In this document: piece by piece, positions 17,326 through 26,291 of the stretch
Position numbering within the stretch: position 1 is the first letter of the stretch
Layout: each line of letters begins with the position of its first letter
Assembly (NCBI GenBank): GCA_035571835.1
Contig: DATNBU010000002.1
Coordinates: 124,001-188,000, forward strand
Length of the DNA stretch: 64,000 nucleotides
From: Candidatus Limnocylindrales bacterium
Lineage (GTDB): Bacteria; Desulfobacterota; Binatia; UBA1149; CAITLU01
Direction: 5' to 3'
Program-made: the position numbers and the translations under genes
Notes under the pieces: model-generated
What the model was told of the DNA's origin: nothing
The model's input: only the letters and a program-made list of their open reading frames with translations
The model's database searches: none

Positions 17326-20300
17326 TTCGCACCTCGCGCGGCCGCCGGGCCCTGCAAGCTGCGCAGCAGATGATGGCGACTCCCCGGATCATCCGGATCG
17401 AGCGATCCGGAGACAACGCCCGCACGTCCGCGCAGAAGCACGAAGACCGACGGCACGACCAGCAGCGTGGCAAGCGTCGCGAACGCAAGACCGCCGATGA
17501 CCGCACGCCCGAGCGGCGCCGTCTGCTGGCCGCCCTCGCCGGCTCCGATCGCCATCGGGAGCATGCCCGCAATCATCGCGCAGCTCGTCATGAGAATCGG
17601 CCGAAGCCGCGATTGTCCTGCGGCGATGGCTGCCGCCCTGGCGTCTCCGGACTCGCCGCGATGACGTTCCGCGAACGTGACGAGCAGAATGGCATTGGCG
17701 ACCGCGACGCCGATCGCCATGATCGCACCCATCGCTGACTCCAGATTGAGCGTCGTTCCCGTCAGCGCGAGCACGATGCTGATCCCGGCCAGAACCGCCG
17801 GGATCGTCGACAGCACCACGAGCGCAAGCGCGACAGACTGAAAGCTCGCCATCAGCAGAAGCAGGATGACCACCACGGCAGCGACCAGGCCCGAACGGAA
17901 TCCGCTGGTCAGCTGCGTCAGCGGCACGGCCTGGCCGCGTACGGCAACGCTTGTCTTCGCGGGAGGCGGACCGAGCTCACGGAGTGCGTCGGCGATCTGG
18001 GCGGTCACGGTCCCGAGATCGGCATCGTGCAGATTGGCCGTCAGGCTCACCAGGCGGGCCATGTTGTATCGCTCGTACGTGCCGACGGCGGTGCCGGGCT
18101 GCACGCTCGCAAGACTTCGAAGAAGCACGGGCTCGCCTTCGATGGTACCGACCGGCACGTTCTTCAGGTCTTCGGTCGATGTCATGCGCGACTGCGGGAT
18201 CTGAACCTGCACGTTGTAGCTGACTCCGGAGGTCGGGTCCGACCAGAAGTTCGCGACGGTAAAGCGGCTCGAGGTCGTCGCGGCGACGAGCGAACGCGTG
18301 ATGTCGTCGACTTTGACGCCGAGCAGGCCGGCCCGCTCCCGACTGACGTCGACATTGACGGTCGGAAAGTCGAGCGACTGGGCGAACTGTACGTCACGAA
18401 GCGTGGGCAGTTTCGAGAGTTTCCCGAATATCCGGTCTGCGAACTCCTTGTCGACCGAAAGACTGGGGCCGCTTACCGCGATCTCGACGGGCGTTGCCGC
18501 GCCGAAGCTCATCACGCGATTGACGATGTCGCTCGGCTCGAACGAGAACCGGATGCCCGGAAGCTCGCGCGCAAAGACGCCGCGCAGCGTTTCGCGAATC
18601 GTTTCATCGGGGGGAACCGCGCCGCGTTTCAGCTGCACCGCGAGCCAGCCCTCCTCGGGCCCGGCATTCCACAGGTGGATCAGGTTGACCGGATAGTTCG
18701 CAGCATGGACGCCGACCAGGCCGATCGACAGCTCGAGGTTGTCCGGACCGACTTCCCGGCCGACGATTTCGAGCACTTTCTTCGCAATCGACTCGGTCTG
18801 TTCGACGTTCGTACCGGTCGGCGCGCGGAAACGGATCGCGAGCTGTCCGGCGTCGACGCGCGGGAAAATTTCTGTGCCGAGATGCCCGCCGACCAGCCGG
18901 ATCACGACAACGGCGGCCACGACATATGCGGCCGTCGCGGCCAGACGCGCACCGAGAATACGGTCGAGGAGCCTCGCGTACCTGCGCCGAAACGACTCGA
19001 ACCCTGTGCGCCCGCGCGGCGACGCCGCCGCTTCGTCACGCGCACGAAGCATCCAGACCGACAGGACCGGGACCAGCGTGCTCGAGAGCAGGTACGACGC
19101 GATCATCGAGTATCCGACCGCCATCGCCATCGGCACGAACAGGGCCCTCGCCGAGCCCACCATGAAGAACGCCGGCAGGAAGACCGCAACGATGCACGCC
19201 ATCGCCAGGAAGCGCGGCAACGCGGTCTCCTGCGTGGCATCGAGCGCCGAACGCGCGACGGGGCTTCCGGCTTCGCCGTGCGCATGGATGTTCTCGACCG
19301 TAACCGTGGCTTCGTCGACGAGGATGCCGACGGCGAGCGCAAGGCCGCCGAGCGTCATCAGGTTGATGTTCTGGCCGCTCGCCCACAGCGCGAGAGATGC
19401 CGCCAGCAGCGAGAGAGGGATGTTGAGCACGACAACGAACGCCGTTCGCCAGTCGCGAAGAAACACGAGAACCATGATTCCCGCCAGAAGCGCTCCGAGC
19501 AGGCCTTCGCGAGTCAGGTCGCCGATGGCGCGGGTGACGACCGGCGACTGGTCGAATTCGTAGTCCACCTTGACGTCGTCCGGAAGCGCGGCCTGAAAAC
19601 GCGGAATGTTCTCCTGGACAAGGCGAACGACACTCAGCGTGGACGCATCGGCGCGCTTGGTCACCGGGATGTAGACGGTGCGGCGGCCGTTCGCGAGAGC
19701 GTAGGAGGTGACCACGTCCGAGCCGTCCTCGATCTTTCCGACGTCGCGCAGGAACACCGCACCCGCCGCTGTCGTTCGCAGCGCTACGCTCTCGAGGTCG
19801 TGGATGTTTCGCACCACCGAATTGACCGGCACGAACGGATACGAGTCGCCCAGGTTGATGTTGCCGGACGGACTGATCGCATTGGCGTGCGTTACGGCGG
19901 CCACCACGTCCTGCGGTGACAGGTCGTACGCTCGCAGTTTCTGGGGATCGACATTGACGACGATCGTACGCGCGCTTCCGCCGAACGGCGGAGGAGCGGA
20001 AACTCCGGGCAGGGTCGCGAACATCGGACGCACGATGTTCAACGCGGCGTCCTGCATCTGGCCGAGCGTGCGGGCGGGATTGTCTGTGGAAAAGACGAGA
20101 TAGCCGACCGGGACGCTTCCGGCATCGAAACGCATCACGAATGGAGGCACGGTCCCCGGCGGCATGAACGCACGCGCACGGTTCACATAGGCCACCGTCT
20201 CCGACATCGCCTGCGACATGTCGGTTCCCGGATGGAACTGAAGCTTCATCAGCGACGCGCCCTGGATCGATTTCGATTCCACGTGCTCGATGCCGGTGAT

Positions 20301-20519
20301 GTAGAGGAAGTGGTACTCGTAAAAGTACGTCAGGTTCCCTTCCATCTGTGCCGGGTCCATCCCGCCGTACGGCTGGGCGACGTAGATCGTCGGCACATCC
20401 AGTGGCGGAAAGATGTCGCGGCTCATGCGTTCGAGCGCGAGAAATGCGCCGAGCACGACGGCCACGACAATCGCCACGACCGTAAGCGGCCGGCGCAGGG
20501 AGAAGCGGACCGGATTCAT
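17322..20519 (-). CDS. RND-family efflux permease (HAE1/AcrB-like)
   Basis: 1065 residues from ATG (MNPVRFSLRRPLTVVAIVVA). The twelve-helix RND layout is present, with two large periplasmic loops. The TM4 proton-relay segment reads AVGILVDEATVTVENIHAHG, with the conserved Asp; the second repeat shows GVAVANAILLVTFAERHR. Drug, heavy-metal and lipid exporters share this architecture, so the substrate is unknown; the pump is not obviously of the CzcA metal type. It is the promoter-proximal gene of the pump operon, placed between phoBR and the pst block. Confidence 0.93.
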   Translation of the reverse strand: MNPVRFSLRRPLTVVAIVVAVVLGAFLALERMSRDIFPPLDVPTIYVAQPYGGMDPAQMEGNLTYFYEYHFLYITGIEHVESKSIQGASLMKLQFHPGTDMSQAMSETVAYVNRARAFMPPGTVPPFVMRFDAGSVPVGYLVFSTDNPARTLGQMQDAALNIVRPMFATLPGVSAPPPFGGSARTIVVNVDPQKLRAYDLSPQDVVAAVTHANAISPSGNINLGDSYPFVPVNSVVRNIHDLESVALRTTAAGAVFLRDVGKIEDGSDVVTSYALANGRRTVYIPVTKRADASTLSVVRLVQENIPRFQAALPDDVKVDYEFDQSPVVTRAIGDLTREGLLGALLAGIMVLVFLRDWRTAFVVVLNIPLSLLAASLALWASGQNINLMTLGGLALAVGILVDEATVTVENIHAHGEAGSPVARSALDATQETALPRFLAMACIVAVFLPAFFMVGSARALFVPMAMAVGYSMIASYLLSSTLVPVLSVWMLRARDEAAASPRGRTGFESFRRRYARLLDRILGARLAATAAYVVAAVVVIRLVGGHLGTEIFPRVDAGQLAIRFRAPTGTNVEQTESIAKKVLEIVGREVGPDNLELSIGLVGVHAANYPVNLIHLWNAGPEEGWLAVQLKRGAVPPDETIRETLRGVFARELPGIRFSFEPSDIVNRVMSFGAATPVEIAVSGPSLSVDKEFADRIFGKLSKLPTLRDVQFAQSLDFPTVNVDVSRERAGLLGVKVDDITRSLVAATTSSRFTVANFWSDPTSGVSYNVQVQIPQSRMTSTEDLKNVPVGTIEGEPVLLRSLASVQPGTAVGTYERYNMARLVSLTANLHDADLGTVTAQIADALRELGPPPAKTSVAVRGQAVPLTQLTSGFRSGLVAAVVVILLLLMASFQSVALALVVLSTIPAVLAGISIVLALTGTTLNLESAMGAIMAIGVAVANAILLVTFAERHRGESGDARAAAIAAGQSRLRPILMTSCAMIAGMLPMAIGAGEGGQQTAPLGRAVIGGLAFATLATLLVVPSVFVLLRGRAGVVSGSLDPDDPGSRHHLLRSLQGPAAARGAK

Positions 20520-20637
20520 GGATGGTGCACGGCGGAAACCCCGAGGAGACGCGACGCTAGCGCGTCCATGTGTGCGCCGCCAGTACGGACCCGGTTGCGC
20601 AATCCGGCCCGCATACGGCGTGGGAATGCGACCGGGA

Positions 20638-22422
20638 TCAAACCGTCGGAAACCGCAGCGAGAAGGTACTGCCGTGCCCGGGCTTGCTCTCGACGTCGAC
20701 CGAACCGCCCTGGGTCTGCACGATGTGCTTGACGATCGCGAGGCCGAGCCCGGTTCCTCCGAGCGAACGGCTGCGCGCCTTGTCGACGCGGTAGAAGCGC
20801 TCGAACAGCCGCGGCAGATGCTCCGCATCGATGCCGGGCCCGTGATCACGTACGGTGATCGAAACCGACCCGCCCGACGATGAACCACGGATCTCGACGA
20901 CGTCGCCTTCATCCGAATACTTGATCGCATTGTCGATCAGGTTGACGACGGCCTGCTCGACGAGCGCTCCGTTGACCGGTGCGCTGAGGCCGGCCGCGCA
21001 CGTCGCATCGAGCCGGATCTTCTTCTGCTCGGCCTTGTTGCGACAGACGTCGACCGCTCCGTCGATCACCGTCGCCAGCAGAGTCGGCGACTTTTCGATC
21101 CCGGGCTGGCCGGTTTCCTGGTCGATGCGCGAGAGCACCAGCAGGTCTTCGATGATCGCTCCGAGGCGATCGGCCTGCCGCGAGGCGATCTCGACGAAGC
21201 GGCGGGCATTTTCCGGCTCTTCGAGCGCGCCGCCGAGCAGCGTCTCGAGGAAGCCTTTGATGGACGTGACGGGGGTTTTCAGCTCGTGCGAGACGTTGGC
21301 CACGAAATCGCGGCGCACGGTCTCGAGCCGGCGAAGCCGCGTGACGTCGTTCAGCACGATCACTGCGCCGATGCGACGACCGGCGGCGTCGAGCACCGGC
21401 GCTCCGTGTGCCTGCAGATGGCGCGGCTCGTCGCCGTGGAGCGCGATGTCGCGCTCCAGCACCGCGTCGGCAGCGAGCGCCTCTGCGACGAATTTCTGGA
21501 GCGGTATGTTGCGGGCGACTTCCTGGATCGTGCGGCCGATGGCCTGGCGCGCGTCGACGTCGAGCAGCCTGGCTGCCGCGTCGTTGAGCGCCATCACGCG
21601 TTCGTTGCGGTCGATGGCGAGCACGCTTTCGATCATGCTCGACAGCACGGCTTTCTGCTCGTTGCGCTCGGCAACCAGCGTCGCAATGCGGCCGTCGAGC
21701 TCCCTGGCCATCTTCTGCATCGCACTGGCCACGCGCTCGATCTCGACCGAGCCTCCGGACGGAAGCGGCCGCGCGAGCCTGCCGTGGGCATATTCGTCGG
21801 CGAGCACTTCGAGCTCTTCGAGCGGACGCGTCAGCCGCCGCACGAAGAAGAATCCGAACGACAGCATGACGAGAGCCACCAGCGCCGCCGCCATGGCGGA
21901 ACGCACGCGCAGCTGGCGATCGGCTGTCTCGAGCGCCTCGAGCGGTACTCCCACGCGTACGACGCCGAGCGTGCGCCCGTCGCGGCGGACCGCACGCGCC
22001 GAGTACATCATCTCGGTGTTGATGGTGTCGCTGTGCCGCACGGCCTCGCCGACTCCCGACTGGAGAGCAGCTGCGATCTCCGGGCGCCTGGCATGATTGT
22101 CCATCAGCGCCGGATCGTTGTCGGACTCGCCGAGCACCGTTCCGTCCGGCGCGATCACCGTCACGCGAACCTTCGCCTGCTGGCCGATGCGCTTGGCGAC
22201 CGGATCGATCGCGGCGCGGTTCGCATCTGCGAGCAGTCCGCCGACGGCTTCGTCGAGGAGCGCGCTGGCCGATGCCAGCTCGGATGCGATCTGCGCCGAG
22301 TGCGACGAACGCATCAGGCGCGACGCCTGCCAGGAGACCGCGACGAGGCCGACCGTGATCAGCACCGCGAGCGGTACCGCAAGCTGCCACAGCAGCCGCG
22401 ACCGGCGCATCGTCTCTGCCAC
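20638..22422 (-). CDS. phoR: PhoR, phosphate-sensing histidine kinase
   Basis: 594 residues. The GTG at 22422 is chosen because AAGGAG stands 5 bases before it; a GTGA overlap start two codons earlier would sit on the ribosome site. Domains in order: membrane helix (residues about 13-30), extracytoplasmic sensor loop, second helix (about 175-195), HAMP, a PAS domain (ESVLAIDRNERVMALNDAAA), HisKA with phospho-accepting NVSHELKTPVTSIKGF, and an HATPase with NLIDNAIKYS, DHGPGID and GGTGLGLAIVKHI. It phosphorylates PhoB at low phosphate. It is adjacent to phoB in the usual order. Confidence 0.93.
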   Translation of the reverse strand: MAETMRRSRLLWQLAVPLAVLITVGLVAVSWQASRLMRSSHSAQIASELASASALLDEAVGGLLADANRAAIDPVAKRIGQQAKVRVTVIAPDGTVLGESDNDPALMDNHARRPEIAAALQSGVGEAVRHSDTINTEMMYSARAVRRDGRTLGVVRVGVPLEALETADRQLRVRSAMAAALVALVMLSFGFFFVRRLTRPLEELEVLADEYAHGRLARPLPSGGSVEIERVASAMQKMARELDGRIATLVAERNEQKAVLSSMIESVLAIDRNERVMALNDAAARLLDVDARQAIGRTIQEVARNIPLQKFVAEALAADAVLERDIALHGDEPRHLQAHGAPVLDAAGRRIGAVIVLNDVTRLRRLETVRRDFVANVSHELKTPVTSIKGFLETLLGGALEEPENARRFVEIASRQADRLGAIIEDLLVLSRIDQETGQPGIEKSPTLLATVIDGAVDVCRNKAEQKKIRLDATCAAGLSAPVNGALVEQAVVNLIDNAIKYSDEGDVVEIRGSSSGGSVSITVRDHGPGIDAEHLPRLFERFYRVDKARSRSLGGTGLGLAIVKHIVQTQGGSVDVESKPGHGSTFSLRFPTV

Positions 22423-22424
22423 GC

Positions 22425-23111
22425 TCACTCCTTGAAACGATAGCCGACGCCGCGCACGGTCTCGATGAGGCCACCGAAGCCGCCGAGCTTGCGCCGGAGC
22501 GCAACGATCTGCACGTCGACGGCTCGCTCGGTAACCGGATAGTTCTCTCCGCGGATGCCGTCGACGATCTGGTAGCGCGTAAAGACCCATCCCGGACGGC
22601 GCGCGAGAAAGTGCAGGATGCGGAATTCGGTATTGGTCAGCACGACCTCGTCTCCGCCCGCGCGCACTTCATGGCGGCCGGGGTGAATTTCGATCTCGTG
22701 AACGTGCAGCGTCTCACTTTCGGCGGGAACCGCGATCGTACGCCTCCTGAGAACCGCACGCACGCGCGCGAGCAGGATCTTGATGCCGAACGGCTTGGTC
22801 ACGTAGTCCTCGGCGCCGAGCTCGAGGCCGGCGACGATGTCGGACTCCTCACCTCGCGCAGTGACCATGACGATCGGAATGTCTTTGGTAAGGGGATCGG
22901 ACTTGAGGGATCGGCAGACTTCGAGACCATCCATGCCGGGAAGCATGAGGTCGAGCAGCACGAGGTCCGGCGGCTTGCGCCTGGCGGCTTCGAGTCCCTT
23001 CTCGCCGCTCGCGACGGTGGTCACGACGTAGTGCTGTTTCTCCAGGTTGTAACGAATGAGCTCGGCAATATCGTCTTCGTCTTCCACGACGAGAATCGTT
23101 TCTCTCGACAT
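22425..23111 (-). CDS. phoB: PhoB, phosphate-regulon response regulator
   Basis: 228 residues, start at MSRETILVVEDEDD. The receiver domain shows the acidic pocket (EDED), phospho-acceptor Asp54 in VLLDLMLPGMDG, and Lys106 in VTKPFG. The OmpR-type winged helix follows, with LTNTEFRILHFLA and RAVDVQIVALRRKLG. It activates Pho genes, here presumably including the porin-pst operon. The stop lies just before the phoR start (2 bases between). Whether phoBR is autoregulated is suggested only by a weak Pho-box-like pair upstream. Confidence 0.94.
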   Translation of the reverse strand: MSRETILVVEDEDDIAELIRYNLEKQHYVVTTVASGEKGLEAARRKPPDLVLLDLMLPGMDGLEVCRSLKSDPLTKDIPIVMVTARGEESDIVAGLELGAEDYVTKPFGIKILLARVRAVLRRRTIAVPAESETLHVHEIEIHPGRHEVRAGGDEVVLTNTEFRILHFLARRPGWVFTRYQIVDGIRGENYPVTERAVDVQIVALRRKLGGFGGLIETVRGVGYRFKE

Positions 23112-23457
23112 ATGTGGTTCTTGTCGCACACGACGGCCGTCTTGCAAGGTTTGCGTTCGACCTTTCGTGTGAGTTTTTGGTTAGCGTGGTGCGCAGCCTC
23201 TTTCGTCCGCACATCGAAACGGCAGCCGTCCGTTGCGACAACGCGCAAACCACTCGCGAGCAACGCAGCAGGCAGCAAGAGGCACCGCAGCGCCTGAGAT
23301 CCCCGATCAGCACGAGAATGCCTGTGCCTCCTCGTACGCGGCCCGGCATGAAAACGGCCGGCGCGGGCAAGAATTTCGTTATTACGGGTGGCTTCCGGGC
23401 GACTTCAGCTTTAACGTTGCCCGTCGGAACCGTGACGGACCAAGGGAGGTTTCCGGG
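23112..23457. other. Divergent intergenic region phoB / small Cys-rich gene
   Basis: 346 bases without a convincing gene. It must hold the promoters of phoBR (leftward) and of the gene at 23458 (rightward). Apart from the Pho-box-like pair at 23167-23184 and the AAGGGAGG ribosome site before 23458, nothing stands out. Confidence 0.6.
23167..23184 (-). promoter_or_regulatory. Possible Pho box upstream of phoB
   Basis: Minus-strand CTAACCA and CTCACAC are spaced 11 bases apart, with AAAA between, the same register and a similar sequence to the repeats upstream of the porin (CTTACCG). The site is 56 bases before the phoB ATG. Only two units are seen and the match is loose, so this is a hint rather than a firm call. 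Confidence 0.3.
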
Positions 23458-23958
23458 ATGAATTCAGCCAGACAGATGTTGTTTCTTTTGAGCGGCGCGG
23501 CGCTTCTGACCGCCTCGTTCTCGATCGTTCCGCCGCCGGCCCTGAGCTGCGGCGACAAGGATTCCGCCTGCGCATGCGGCGCGGCCTGCCCGTCGATGGG
23601 TGAAAATCCCACTCCGGGAGCCTGTGCATGCGGAGGCGCCGGCGAGGCTGCTGCGGCAGGCGCCGACGACCACGCCGGCGGGTGCGAGCACGCCGCTGCA
23701 TTGAAGGATGCCGGCACGGCCACGGGCGGTCTTCGGGCCGTGATCGATCCGGCTACCGGCCAGCTCACGGCACCGGATGGCGCTTCGGCAGCCGCGGTTG
23801 CCGCTCCGGCCGCCGCAGCAGCAGCCGAGGCTCCCAGGGTTGTCGAGGTTCCGCAGCCCGGCGGTGGCGTGATGGCCGCGGTACCGGCCAATCGGACCAA
23901 CCACGCCGTAGCGACCGTCGACGAGAACGGCAAAGCCCAGACCGGCTGCGCGGAATAG
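23458..23958 (+). CDS. Small secreted Cys/Ala-rich protein of unknown function
   Basis: 166 residues; ATG preceded by AAGGGAGG. A signal peptide (MNSARQMLFLLSGAALLTAS) leads into a Cys-rich stretch (CGDKDSACACGAACP, CACGG), an Ala-rich linker, and then GGLRAVIDPATGQLTAPDG. The DPxTGxL core, and the ending HAVATVDENGKAQTGC, resemble small exported proteins that I recall grouped as post-PEP-CTERM-like, but I cannot confirm membership. Cys content suggests metal binding or disulfides. It diverges from phoBR. No function is assigned. Confidence 0.7.
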   Translation: MNSARQMLFLLSGAALLTASFSIVPPPALSCGDKDSACACGAACPSMGENPTPGACACGGAGEAAAAGADDHAGGCEHAAALKDAGTATGGLRAVIDPATGQLTAPDGASAAAVAAPAAAAAAEAPRVVEVPQPGGGVMAAVPANRTNHAVATVDENGKAQTGCAE

Positions 23959-24000
23959 CCAGCCCCGGTCCTGAGCGGCCGAGGCGCGCGTCGCCACATC

Positions 24001-24049
24001 AAAACCGGGACAGGCACAGATTTCACGATCTGTACCTGTCCCGGTTTTT
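24001..24049. repeat. REP-like palindrome / strong hairpin
   Basis: Two near-perfect inverted arms (AAAACCGGGACAGGCACAGAT and its mirror ATCTGTACCTGTCCCGGTTTT) around a short TTCACG loop, with one extra base. Flanking A and T runs would also let it act as a bidirectional terminator between the convergent genes at 23458 and 24109. The core GGGACAGGCACAGATTT is clearly related to the palindromes at 50480 and 56366, so it belongs to one dispersed REP-like family. Confidence 0.8.
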
Positions 24050-24108
24050 CTTTGACGTTGCGCTGCCGCTCGCCTCTCGTCGCGGTCTCGCGACGCTGAT
24101 ACGAGACG

Positions 24109-24474
24109 CTAGTAGATGATCTTGCCGCCGCCGACTTCCTGCGGCGTGACGATCCTGCTCGCCGACTCGCGGCGCATCTGACGGGCTTCTTCGATCATCC
24201 GGTCAAGCCCGGCCTGAATGGCCGCCGGAAACCTCTCGATCGCCTCCGCCAATGTCGCCGCCTCGACCGGCGCATGCACCGGCACGAGGCCCTGCGGCGT
24301 GAGGATCTGGGTTTCTACCGAAAACATCGTCGGGCGGCTGTCGTCGGTGCTGCCGTCGACCTTGACCGGCGTCAGCCGGCGAATCGTCGCGACGCGAAGG
24401 TCCGAGAAGACTTCCTCCCGATAGAGGTTTGTCGCATCGACTTTGAGCTCGTCGAGCTTGATGGTTTCGCTCAT
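24109..24474 (-). CDS. Conserved small protein of unknown function
   Basis: 121 residues from ATG (MSETIKLDELKVDATNLYRE), with AGGAGAAAGGACG just upstream. The sequence is soluble and mixed-charge, with no signal or membrane segment: VEAATLAEAIERFPAAIQAG and LDRMIEEARQMRRE form likely amphipathic helices and the C-terminus is Gly-rich. It looks like a conserved cytoplasmic protein found in several environmental lineages, but I know no function. Codon use is like its neighbours. Confidence 0.75.
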   Translation of the reverse strand: MSETIKLDELKVDATNLYREEVFSDLRVATIRRLTPVKVDGSTDDSRPTMFSVETQILTPQGLVPVHAPVEAATLAEAIERFPAAIQAGLDRMIEEARQMRRESASRIVTPQEVGGGKIIY

Positions 24475-24681
24475 CGTCCTTTCTCCTGGCCTCGCTTTTT
24501 TTGCTGGCCTCGCGACGCATCTGCGCACGCGGCGGCCGGGCTGCTGCAACCCGAGGTACGGGTAGGACAAGCGGAAACCGGAGTCGAGCGAGCGAGTCTC
24601 AGTCGCGCGAGGACTCCAGTGTCAGGCGCGCGAGCGTTCCCATCCGGTGAGCGTCCGCATCACAGGGGTGAGCGTTCCACA

Positions 24682-25773
24682 TCACGCGCGCGAACGCGCG
24701 AGGCTCGCGTAGTCCGGCCGCCCCGCATCATTCCATTCGCGGAACAGCTCGAAGAAGTCCGGGCCCATCGGATCGAGACCGCGGATCGGCATCGATCCGC
24801 GGCGAATCGTCCAGTCGTGCGGCGCGAGCTCTCCGGCGCGAAGGAAATGCTTTTCGGCCGCGTCGCGATCGCCGCGCTGGAACAGGAACCACGCGAGCGC
24901 GAATTCCGCGCGCGCGAGCTGTTCGTCGTGCGTCGGCGCCGGCTGCTCGCGCGAGACGTCGGCCGGCGACATCGGCAGCTCGCCGTCGAGAACCCAGCGA
25001 CGTACGGCGTCCAGGTGCGGCGCGGATTCCTTGCCGTGGAAATCCTTGAACATGTCGCTTCCGTACTCGATCGCCGGCGCGCGCACGATGAGCCCGTTCT
25101 CGTCGATCCAGATCACCGTCGAGATGTTGATGATTCCGTAGCGGTGCGCGACGACGTGGTTGGAATCGATGAGCGCCACGTTCTCGTACGCCGGCTCTTT
25201 CGGAGGAAACGCCGCAAGCGCGCGTTCGACGTACGGGCGTGCATCTTCCGGAGACTGGTCGAGCGCAACGGTGAGGACGGTCAGTCCCTTCTCGCCGAGC
25301 TCATTCTGAAGTTGCTGCCAGACCGGCAGCTCTTCGCGGCACCCTCACCAGGATGCCCAGGCAATCAACAGGGCCTTTCGGCCGCGGTAATCACCCAGGC
25401 TGTGCGTGCGTCCGCTGAGATCGGGAAGCGTGAAGTCAGGAGCGAGGCGGCTCGCGATCGACGTTCGTCGTTCGCGCGCCGATTGGCCGATCGATGCTGC
25501 GCCGGCATCGGTGTCGCACGCAATCGGACGATCGGTGAGCTGCGCAAACGCGACGAGATCGATCGATCCGCCTGCGAGCACGGCAGAGGAAGGCGGCAGC
25601 GGGATGCAGACCTCGTCGCGGCAGAGGCCTTCGCGTTTGAGCGACCAGCCGAGCGAGCGCTCGAGATCCGCCGGCGAGACGAGCACGCGCGAGCCGTCGA
25701 TGCGGGCATCGACGCTCGTCGTTCGTTCGTCATCGATGATCGTGAAGTCCATTGCGATGCTGGCCAGGCTCAT
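24682..25773 (-). CDS. ResA-like thioredoxin-fold selenoprotein (in-frame UGA = Sec)
   Basis: 363 residues when the single in-frame TGA (25345-25347) is read as selenocysteine 143. The sequence runs KALLIAWASW-U-GCREELPVW, placing Sec exactly where TlpA/ResA proteins have their first catalytic Cys; Cys145 would be its partner. Both sides are fully coding in one frame: N-terminal region with a LCRDEVCIPL motif, then a redoxin domain (LAPDFTLPDLSGRTHSLGDY), and after the UGA thioredoxin strands (KGLTVLTVALDQS, INISTVIWIDENGLIV). A SECIS-like hairpin follows the UGA. I recall a known ResA-like WAxxUGC family. No signal peptide is seen, so it may be cytoplasmic. ATGA overlap with the preceding gene. 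Confidence 0.85.
25308..25335 (-). promoter_or_regulatory. Bacterial SECIS-like hairpin
   Basis: In the mRNA sense, GAAG (25335-25332) pairs with CUUC (25311-25308) across an AG/CAA internal loop, and CUGCC (25329-25325) pairs with GGCAG (25319-25315) around the pentaloop GGUCU. The loop starts 20 bases after the UGA. A GGU-containing apical loop at this distance is the hallmark of SelB-bound bacterial SECIS elements such as that of E. coli fdhF. It lies inside the coding sequence, as expected in bacteria. Confidence 0.75.
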
Positions 25774-26291
25774 GCCGGCTCGGCCGGCGGTCCGGCGTTG
25801 CGCAGCGGGAACACGACACGCGGAGGCGGCTGGTAGTTCATCGCGCGCATCGCGGCCTTGTACATCCGGTTGAAACGGACGCCGTCCCAGAAACCGAAGG
25901 TCATCATTTCGCCGTACGTCAGGTGGCGCTGCCGAAGCCACGCCGAATGCCATCCGCCGCCGACGCTGACGACGACCGGCGCGTCGACTTCCGGATACTG
26001 GTCGGCCGTGATGTCGAGCGTGTGCTCGCCGACGCGCAGCCATACGTGCGACTGCCACGGCAGCCCGGTGCCTCCACCGCCGCGCTCGCCGTAAACGAAC
26101 GAGACCAGCGGGACCTGGAGCTCGGTAACGAGGTACTTGGCGATCAGCTGCGAGCTGTGCTTGCAGCACCCGATCGGAAACCGGGCCATGACTTTCGAGT
26201 GCCGTCGGACACTCGATTTCTCGAGCGCCCGGCGAAATTCGAGCGCCGTCACCGCCAGCTCGTGGGTGCTTTGAAAAACTCTTCGTCGCAT
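25770..26291 (-). CDS. Unknown protein with papain/transglutaminase-like C-H-D arrangement
   Basis: 173 residues from ATG (a TTG at 26315 is possible). FPIGCCKHSSQLIAKYL provides Cys near residue 42, followed by QSHVWLRVGEHTLDITADQY with His and Asp spaced as in transglutaminase-like or arylamine-acetyltransferase-like folds. No signal peptide. It overlaps the selenoprotein start by ATGA and so is translationally coupled to it; a shared redox or peptide-modifying role is inference. I do not recognise the family by name. Confidence 0.75.
   Translation of the reverse strand: MRRRVFQSTHELAVTALEFRRALEKSSVRRHSKVMARFPIGCCKHSSQLIAKYLVTELQVPLVSFVYGERGGGGTGLPWQSHVWLRVGEHTLDITADQYPEVDAPVVVSVGGGWHSAWLRQRHLTYGEMMTFGFWDGVRFNRMYKAAMRAMNYQPPPRVVFPLRNAGPPAEPA

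Noticed and set aside
25345..25347. TGA as an ordinary nonsense mutation or as an end of two separate genes
   Set aside because: The frame continues without shift into thioredoxin-fold sequence, the TGA occupies the redox Cys position, and a SECIS-like hairpin follows. A selenocysteine reading explains all three.
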